The position numbers were made by a program, and so were the translations under genes. Positions 58,981-64,000 of a stretch of DNA of 64,000 nt are shown one piece after another. The stretch comes from a virus, in the IMG/VR virus record IMGVR_UViG_3300021127_000004, positions 1-64,000 of that record, one strand, 5' to 3'. Under the pieces are notes generated by a model that searched no databases, was not told where the DNA came from, and saw nothing but the letters and a program-made list of their open reading frames with translations. Numbering within the stretch: the stretch's first letter is position 1; each line of letters opens with the position of its first letter.

Positions 58981-59655
58981 CTATTGTTTTAAACTTTGTT
59001 TGTTAATTTCCCCCTCGGGTATTTTATTCTTATTATTATCTATGCTTTCTTTGATAACAACCCCTTTAGCCATTTCTTTAAACATCATTACGGTCTTTGT
59101 TATTACATCTGCTACTATCCCATCAGGGACTTCCATTGTGGGGCTTGCTTTAGGAACGTAATAAACCCTAATCTTATTTAAAGAAAAATCGCCCAAACAT
59201 TGAAAATATATTCCCGTGTTGTCGGTGTAGAATAAAATCTTATTCACCTTTGGCATATATTTTTTGTTCAAGCGTTTAGAGAAAGTTATCCTTTCTATTC
59301 CTGCATCGCACTTGGGGGAAAGTATCGCAATATCTTGTATCCCTACATCTTGGTTTGAATACATAAAGTGCATTACATCATCCCCAAATAAAACAAACTT
59401 ATCCCCTAACTTTTCATCTTTAACTTCTAAGTCGGAACTTGCTAAAATCCCATCCTCAAACCCAACTATTTCATCTTTACCCTCTTTCTTTAATTCTGCA
59501 TAAACCTGCCTATACGTTTGTTCGTATATTTGAGTTACTGCATCCCCTGCATTTCTAACAAAGTCCTCTATTTCAAAGAAGTCTGTCATAGACTTATATT
59601 CTTGAAAGAACAAGTCCATTGATTGTTGGGCAATATAACGTAGTGGCTTACTCAA
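58981..59655 (-). CDS. head-tail connector candidate, 224 aa
   Basis: Begins MSKPLRYIAQQSMDLFFQEY; helical start, then a beta-rich centre (KFVLFGDDVMHFMYSNQDVG at about 85-105) and a helical end ending in KQSLKQ. Size and fold type recall tail stabilisation or adaptor proteins of podoviruses. Inference only. Confidence 0.52.
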   Translation of the reverse strand: MSKPLRYIAQQSMDLFFQEYKSMTDFFEIEDFVRNAGDAVTQIYEQTYRQVYAELKKEGKDEIVGFEDGILASSDLEVKDEKLGDKFVLFGDDVMHFMYSNQDVGIQDIAILSPKCDAGIERITFSKRLNKKYMPKVNKILFYTDNTGIYFQCLGDFSLNKIRVYYVPKASPTMEVPDGIVADVITKTVMMFKEMAKGVVIKESIDNNKNKIPEGEINKQSLKQ

Positions 59656-59835
59656 TTAGATACGTCTTGTTTTTATTGTTATTCCCCCTACATTAATTGG
59701 CATCTGATTAGCATTAATCAATTTTGCTTTTGCTTGCTCGTATGTATTAGCATTGCCTACTGTTTGCTGTGGGGTTGTATTAAATTCGTTTTTTTGCCTA
59801 TCAGGGCAATTTTTAACACTCGGAGGACACGCCAT
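59656..59835 (-). CDS. small protein with Cys-containing N terminus, 59 aa
   Basis: ATG at 59835, TAA at 59658-59656, exactly filling the gap between two genes. The sequence begins MACPPSVKNCPDRQKNEF, with two Cys seven residues apart, then becomes polar and ends GGITIKTRRI. Tiling and composition support it as a gene. Confidence 0.6.
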   Translation of the reverse strand: MACPPSVKNCPDRQKNEFNTTPQQTVGNANTYEQAKAKLINANQMPINVGGITIKTRRI

Positions 59836-59837
59836 AA

Positions 59838-60386
59838 CTAAAAATATTTAACTATTAAATTTATTAAGAACGACAAAACTACGACAAATATACACCAAAA
59901 AAACAAAATCCCGATAATAGGGTAATTTGCCCACAAAAATAGGTCTTTTATCAATAAGCAAGAAAAAAAATAAATAACACTACCATATACACTAGACATA
60001 CAAGTAGGACACTCTGAAATTGGGTTTCTAATCCATTCGGGGAAACGATAAATTGGTTCTTCTAAATAAAAAAATATCTCATCATCTGTAACTTCTATTT
60101 TGCATCCTATTTGTTCTTCTATTTCGGGAATTTTATTAATATCCCAAATGGGTTTTATTGCTTCTACCAATGCTTTCTCTGCATCCCCCTCGTAATAAAC
60201 TTTTTCAATCCCTATTTGTTTTTGCCAATAAGCAGACCACCCACTTACTATAAAACCTATACGCTTTACTCTTCCGTTTGGTTGTACTTCTAAACTATGT
60301 CTAGTCAAATAATGCCATTGATAAACTAAAAAGCTACCCAACACTAAAAGTATCGAGTAGCTTAATATGAAATTCAAAAAAGTCAT
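59838..60386 (-). CDS. membrane protein with CPTC motif, 182 aa
   Basis: One N-terminal membrane helix (ILSYSILLVLGSFLVYQW), a soluble region, then ISECPTCMSSVYGSV at about 130-145, followed by two or three more hydrophobic segments. The CPTCMSSVYGS segment between a soluble domain and membrane helices resembles small phage membrane proteins of the DUF1360 kind (pattern recall, not checked). Its ATG overlaps the GroEL stop (TAATG), so it is part of the chaperonin operon. Confidence 0.65.
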   Translation of the reverse strand: MTFLNFILSYSILLVLGSFLVYQWHYLTRHSLEVQPNGRVKRIGFIVSGWSAYWQKQIGIEKVYYEGDAEKALVEAIKPIWDINKIPEIEEQIGCKIEVTDDEIFFYLEEPIYRFPEWIRNPISECPTCMSSVYGSVIYFFSCLLIKDLFLWANYPIIGILFFWCIFVVVLSFLINLIVKYF

Positions 60387-62062
60387 TATCTAGCTAATTG
60401 ATTGTTATAAGCTAATTGTATATCTTCTTGTACTACAACACACTTACAAGTAAGTAAAGTACTAGCTACACTAGCTGCATTTTGTAATGCACACCTAAAG
60501 GCTTTTGCAGCATCAATAACCCCACTTTCTACTAAATTTTCGTACTTATCTATTTTGAAATTATAACCACCGTTTAATGGAAGTGCTTTAATAGCAGATA
60601 TGTCGGCGTTTTTAACTAGTGAATCATTTGTTTGGAATAACTTAGCCAACCCTTTTTTATCTTCAAACCCTGCATTTGCCCTCATTTGAAGGTACGGTGC
60701 TTCCAATGCTTTTGCAATGATTGATATGCCTAATTTTTCATCTTTGTTGTCATAAGGGATTTTTTCTAATGTGGGGATACATCTAATCCCCGTAACACCA
60801 CCACCTGCTACTATACCTTCTAATAGTGCCGCTTGTGAAGAACGAATAGAATCATCTACACGGTCTTTCTTTTCTTTTAATTCGCTTTCGGAGGTTGCCC
60901 CAACATAAATAACACCAACTTTACCTTCAAGCCTTGCAAGTCTTTGTTCTTTAGCTTTTTTATCAAAGTCGTTTGTTGAATTAGCTAAGTCTTTTCTTAC
61001 AAATTCTATCCTGTCGGAAACTAATTTTTTATCCCCACCGCCACCAAGTATAGTCGTGTTGGTTGAAGTAACAAGGATTTTATCGCAAGTGCCAAAATAA
61101 TCAACCTTAGTATCAATAGCCCTTATGCTATTTACATCGCTTATTAATTTACCACCAAGTACTGATTGTAAATCTTCTAGTATATCTTTTTGTGTTTCCC
61201 CGTATCCATCTGCTTTAATAATACAAATAGGTAATCCCCTTTGAGTACGATTAGCTAAGAAGAACATTAAAGGTTCATCTTCTATCATTGGGGTAATCAA
61301 TATGATAGGGGGATTTGTTTGTGTCTTATTTGCAATATCCAACCTAACACTAAGTATCTTTTTGGCTTCTTCCAAAGTACTTATTTTTTCGGTAGAAAGA
61401 AGTATTAATGGGTTTTCATATTGAACCGAAAAAGTATCTTGATTTGTGATATACAACTTATTAGTCCAACCCGTATTTAATTCAAGCCCCTCTACTAACT
61501 TAATGTATGTTTCCCCGTTTTGGCTTTCATCAATTCTTGCTGCACCGTTAGCCCCTGTTTGACTAATCAACTTTGCAACGTGCTTACCTATTTCTAAGTC
61601 ATTATTTGCTGAAATGGTTGCTATTTGTAGCAGTTGTTCACTATTGGGCTTTATTGGTAAAGCAATGTCTTTTACTTTTGCTACTACTGCATCTACTGCT
61701 TTGTTTATACCTTTAGTTATGGATATGGGGTTTGAACCGTTTTTTATAAGCCTAAACCCTTCGTTTATAATAGCTTGTGCTAAAACCATTGCAGTAGTGG
61801 TATTGTCCCCTGCTTCATCAACAGTATTACTGGCTACTTCTTTAATAACATTTGCTGCCCACGCCTCTCTTGGGTCACTAAGGTTTACATACTTTGAAAT
61901 GGTATAACCATCTTTTGTCAGGTCGTGGTAACTGTTAGTCCCCATAGCAACGGTGTTACCTTTTACCCCTAAGCTTACCTTTACTGCATCACAAATTTTG
62001 TTTACCCCTGCTAGGATTGCGTTTGTTGCATCTTCCCCAAATAAAATTTCCTTTGTTTTCAT
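60386..62062 (-). CDS. groEL: phage GroEL chaperonin
   Basis: 558 aa, full length. Group I chaperonin motifs are in place: VSLGVKGNTV near 29-38 (canonical TLGPKGRNV, with Pro and Arg/Asn changed), LTKDGYTIS at 48-56, GDNTTTA at 85-91 (canonical GDGTTTA), and RVDDSIRSSQAALLEGIVAG near 395-415 with the catalytic Asp equivalent to D398. The C terminus lacks the usual GGM tail. It forms a folding chamber driven by ATP and is translated after GroES. The loop differences suggest a phage-specific lineage, not a recent copy from a host. Clients are probably capsid or other large virion proteins. Confidence 0.96.
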   Translation of the reverse strand: MKTKEILFGEDATNAILAGVNKICDAVKVSLGVKGNTVAMGTNSYHDLTKDGYTISKYVNLSDPREAWAANVIKEVASNTVDEAGDNTTTAMVLAQAIINEGFRLIKNGSNPISITKGINKAVDAVVAKVKDIALPIKPNSEQLLQIATISANNDLEIGKHVAKLISQTGANGAARIDESQNGETYIKLVEGLELNTGWTNKLYITNQDTFSVQYENPLILLSTEKISTLEEAKKILSVRLDIANKTQTNPPIILITPMIEDEPLMFFLANRTQRGLPICIIKADGYGETQKDILEDLQSVLGGKLISDVNSIRAIDTKVDYFGTCDKILVTSTNTTILGGGGDKKLVSDRIEFVRKDLANSTNDFDKKAKEQRLARLEGKVGVIYVGATSESELKEKKDRVDDSIRSSQAALLEGIVAGGGVTGIRCIPTLEKIPYDNKDEKLGISIIAKALEAPYLQMRANAGFEDKKGLAKLFQTNDSLVKNADISAIKALPLNGGYNFKIDKYENLVESGVIDAAKAFRCALQNAASVASTLLTCKCVVVQEDIQLAYNNQLAR

Positions 62063-62071
62063 TTTTTTAAT

Positions 62072-62371
62072 TTAAAGTTTACAAATTATATGTCTTTCGT
62101 ATGCTTCGACATAATCAATATTGTCGTATGTGGCGTTTGATACCATCCTTTCTTCATACTTTACCCTATCCCCTACTTTTACCGTTACGGGGATATGCAA
62201 CACAAACGGTCTGCCATCATCCCCCGAAAAAGCATAGATGCCATCCCCCACTGAAACTACTTCCCCCGTATTGGCTTTTTTCTTTTCTAAACCAATCATA
62301 TCATCGTTACTGCTTTCTACTTCATCGGGCTTTATTAATACCCTGTCATGTAACATTTTTGGTAAACTCAT
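62072..62371 (-). CDS. groES: phage GroES co-chaperonin
   Basis: 99 aa. HDRVLIKPDEVES at the start, TGEVVSVGDG in the middle and VTVKVGDRVKYEERMV near the end are the GroES framework. The mobile loop (SSNDDMIGLEKKKAN) lacks the usual GGIVLTGSA, keeping only a short hydrophobic MIGL, so it may fit the altered phage GroEL. The stop precedes GroEL by 9 nt; the ATG overlaps the stop of the upstream gene (TAATG). Confidence 0.93.
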   Translation of the reverse strand: MSLPKMLHDRVLIKPDEVESSNDDMIGLEKKKANTGEVVSVGDGIYAFSGDDGRPFVLHIPVTVKVGDRVKYEERMVSNATYDNIDYVEAYERHIICKL

Positions 62372-63195
62372 TAACTAAAATTTTTTGATTTGATAACGTA
62401 ATTTATAAATTCTTGAACTTTTGCTATCCCTTTCCCGTTTATTGTAAATTTAGGAACGGTTGCATAAGCATATTCATTTAGGTATCCATTATTCATTAAG
62501 TACCTTATAGAGTTGGATATTTTTTGTTTTTGCCAAACCCCATCAAGCAACCCGTAAATACCTTCTTTAGTAAAAAACTTTGTCCTATTGACATATAATT
62601 TTAAAAGCAATTGTAAATCTATCTGCCTTAAACCAACAACGTCCTTGATAAACATTGTGCCAATACTAGCATTCGTTATTGTTTCTGCCACTAAGTCTGC
62701 ATTCTCTATTGAATCAAGTAATTCTAACTGTTCGGGGCTATCTAACCTTTTACTCCATTCTTTAGTGACATTCCCAACTTTATTAAAGTCCAACTGCCTT
62801 AAAACGCTTTCTTGATTACTTGCGTTACCCATTATATTGTAAAGGTGGATTATTTCTTTATCTGTTGTTGCATATACATTAAGGGATATTTGTTTTTTCT
62901 TAGCTTCGTGTATTTCCCCCTTGTTGTAACTTTTTATAAAGTCGTGTATCTGAACACCGTTATACAATTCAGAAGGGAAAAAAGAAATACTGAACCTTAC
63001 CCCTATCATAGCTAAAAAAGACATCCTTTCATCCATACTAGCACGGTCACAAAAGTTTTTAGTCTTAACTTCTGATTGTACCATACGCCTATACTTAATT
63101 GGTAAGTTATCCTTAACCTCTTTTTTTAGGTTATAGATAAAATCATAAGTGATTGCGTTTAAAATTGGTAGCCTTATAGTGTCGTGTTTAGCCAA
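62371..63195 (-). CDS. winged-helix-like protein, first gene of chaperonin operon, 274 aa
   Basis: The frame starts with TTG at 63195 (MAKHDTIRLPILNAITYDFI); no ATG lies upstream in frame. The N-terminal half is mixed and Lys-rich. The C-terminal about 100 residues (FFTKEGIYGLLDGVWQKQKI, then SIRYLMNNGYLNEYA) have the layout of a winged helix. It may be a DNA-binding regulator or accessory factor made with the chaperonins. It is divergent from the small HTH gene at 63239. Low confidence in function. Confidence 0.55.
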   Translation of the reverse strand: MAKHDTIRLPILNAITYDFIYNLKKEVKDNLPIKYRRMVQSEVKTKNFCDRASMDERMSFLAMIGVRFSISFFPSELYNGVQIHDFIKSYNKGEIHEAKKKQISLNVYATTDKEIIHLYNIMGNASNQESVLRQLDFNKVGNVTKEWSKRLDSPEQLELLDSIENADLVAETITNASIGTMFIKDVVGLRQIDLQLLLKLYVNRTKFFTKEGIYGLLDGVWQKQKISNSIRYLMNNGYLNEYAYATVPKFTINGKGIAKVQEFINYVIKSKNFS

Positions 63196-63220
63196 ATGAG
63201 AATTTTTTTTGTTACTTTTG
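63187..63220 (+). promoter_or_regulatory. promoter for the small HTH gene
   Basis: TACTTTTG at 63213-63220 matches TAnnTTTG; TTTA at 63187-63190, 22 nt upstream, is near the -33 consensus. The ATG at 63239 follows. Confidence 0.6.
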
Positions 63221-63224
63221 CTGT

Positions 63225-63232
63225 CAAAGATA
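63225..63232 (-). promoter_or_regulatory. promoter -7 box for the chaperonin operon
   Basis: TATCTTTG on the minus strand, about 30 nt upstream of the TTG start at 63195. It overlaps the leader of the divergent HTH gene, so polymerases at the two promoters could exclude each other. Confidence 0.55.
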
Positions 63233-63238
63233 TGACTT

Positions 63239-63439
63239 ATGATTGAATTAGAAAAAACAAATGAAAAATCTGCCGAAAAAATGGAGGTATATAGGAAAGA
63301 ACACGGGGTATCTTACACTTTTATAGCCAATAGAACCAATTACGCCCCATCTTATGTTAGAAGATGCCTACTTAAAAAGAATATACTTTCAGAAAATTTG
63401 CGTAAAAAAATAAATGAATTGTGGGGGACTGATTTCTAA
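63239..63439 (+). CDS. small HTH regulator candidate, 66 aa
   Basis: Begins MIELEKTNEKSAEKMEVYRK. Residues about 22-60 (GVSYTFIANRTNYAPSYVRR, then CLLKKNILSENLRKKI) fit a Cro/CI-type helix-turn-helix: FIA as the first helix end, YAPSYVRRCL as the recognition helix. Its divergent position and own promoter suggest control of the shared promoter region. Its 3' end overlaps the convergent glycosyltransferase gene by 4 nt. Confidence 0.65.
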   Translation: MIELEKTNEKSAEKMEVYRKEHGVSYTFIANRTNYAPSYVRRCLLKKNILSENLRKKINELWGTDF

Positions 63440-63444
63440 GTCCC
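63425..63444. terminator. weak hairpin between convergent genes
   Basis: GGGACT pairs with AGTCCC (6 bp, 8-nt loop) at the overlapping ends of the HTH gene and the glycosyltransferase gene, followed on the + strand by ATATAATATTTT. Short stem, so low confidence as a terminator. Confidence 0.4.
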
Positions 63445-64000
63445 ATATAATATTTTCCCTGCAAGAAAGTGGTCTAATAACCTATCTTGACTATAATTAA
63501 AAGAATATCCCTCTAGTTGTTTACATACATAAGGTTGGCATATCCTAAACTTATGTGTATCTATAAATTCATTTAAGTAGACATCTATGTTTTTAAGTTC
63601 ACCTTCGGGGGCTGCAAGTAATATATCATAAAGTGATTCTTTGATAATATAAAGGGTAGTACTATAAAATGCGTGTTGAACTACGTTGGTGGGGTAAGTT
63701 AATGTTGAATAAGAAACCCCCATATAAAAATCGAAGTCGGTTGGCATTTTCTCTAAAAAGTACGACCAAGCCCCCTTTGATGAAAACACTATATCATCTT
63801 CTGCTATTGCCACTTGCTTTAAACCTTTCTCTTTTGCATCCCTTACTATTGCTTTATGGCTTAAACAACATCCAAGCCCAATTACATCTGGTATATACTT
63901 AGCATCCCAAACTTTGTAGGCAATCCCCTGTTCTGCCATTTCCCAAATAAAAGACTTTTCACGCCTTACTGATTCTTTGTATTGGGGGCTATCTATTTGG
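63436..64000 (-). CDS. GT25-like glycosyltransferase, 5' end outside window
   Basis: An internal ATG lies at 63939, but the frame stays open to the window edge (upstream codons read QIDSPQYKESVRREKSFIWE), so the true start is beyond 64000. GCCLSHKAIVRDAKEKGLKQ, then VAIAEDDIVF, is the core of family 25 (LPS/collagen-type) glycosyltransferases, with Glu-Asp-Asp as the metal-binding motif. In phages such enzymes may modify host surface sugars, DNA or virion proteins; this cannot be decided here. It ends convergent with the HTH gene. Confidence 0.8.
   Translation of the reverse strand, partial: QIDSPQYKESVRREKSFIWEMAEQGIAYKVWDAKYIPDVIGLGCCLSHKAIVRDAKEKGLKQVAIAEDDIVFSSKGAWSYFLEKMPTDFDFYMGVSYSTLTYPTNVVQHAFYSTTLYIIKESLYDILLAAPEGELKNIDVYLNEFIDTHKFRICQPYVCKQLEGYSFNYSQDRLLDHFLAGKILYGT

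Overview
The window is part of the genome of a tailed double-stranded DNA phage that most likely infects a member of the Bacteroidota. It carries a large terminase, a portal candidate, a scaffold/capsid pair, fibre genes, a lysis cassette and very large internal virion proteins. Evidence for the host: the best promoters carry the Bacteroidota -7 box TAnnTTTG (one with TTTG 19 nt upstream); Shine-Dalgarno sequences are largely absent; several signal peptides have the Bacteroidota look, ending just before Gln. Stops are TAA, TAG and TGA, so the code is standard. No polymerase, helicase, integrase or tRNA was seen. The block of MCP, portal, giant muzzle-like protein, TerL and giant internal proteins recalls podovirus-like and crAss-like phages, but that placement is inference.

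Layout. 1-240: a 27-bp tandem repeat cut by the window edge. 333-3463 (+): a sliding clamp (DnaN) and small unknown genes; this arm holds seven exact copies of the octamer GCAGCGAA, all in one orientation. 3475-7645 (-): small genes including a stand-alone DnaA domain IV protein, a winged-helix protein, a MESH1/SpoT-like HD hydrolase and a lipoprotein. 7645-7804: a divergent promoter region. 7804-11230 (+): a chain of tiny overlapping genes of unknown function. 11213-12016 (-): an anchored or secreted non-specific endonuclease. 12017-12390: no gene; it holds back-to-back promoter boxes, a terminator and a possible small RNA. 12391-17016 (-): two paralogous small genes, a cREC-like protein, an HTH-phosphoesterase, GH24 lysozyme, a one-piece spanin and holin candidates. 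16660-30149 (-): secreted fibre-like proteins and capsid/tail accessory proteins. 30171-43411 (-): MCP, scaffold, portal, muzzle-like protein and TerL, interrupted by two + strand genes with their own promoters (an RHH-like regulator and a double GroES-like protein). 43411-46357 (-): a small-terminase candidate, a PurD-like ATP-grasp enzyme, a HExxE protein and a QAVAIA-motif peptide. 46371-59835 (-): a 2835-residue internal protein, further internal or ejection candidates and connector-like proteins. 59838-63195 (-): a membrane protein, GroEL, GroES and a winged-helix-like protein, divergent from a small HTH gene. 63436-64000 (-): a partial GT25-like glycosyltransferase.

How it may work together. 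The phage GroEL/GroES pair, perhaps with the double GroES-like protein, probably folds capsid or other virion proteins. Portal, scaffold and MCP build the head and TerL fills it. The large internal proteins are probably ejected with the DNA. Holin, endolysin and spanin open the cell. The clamp, DnaA-like, HD-hydrolase and small-gene operons are probably early replication and host-takeover functions. By eye the window has only one GATC and no GGCC, which suggests long exposure to restriction systems cutting those sites.
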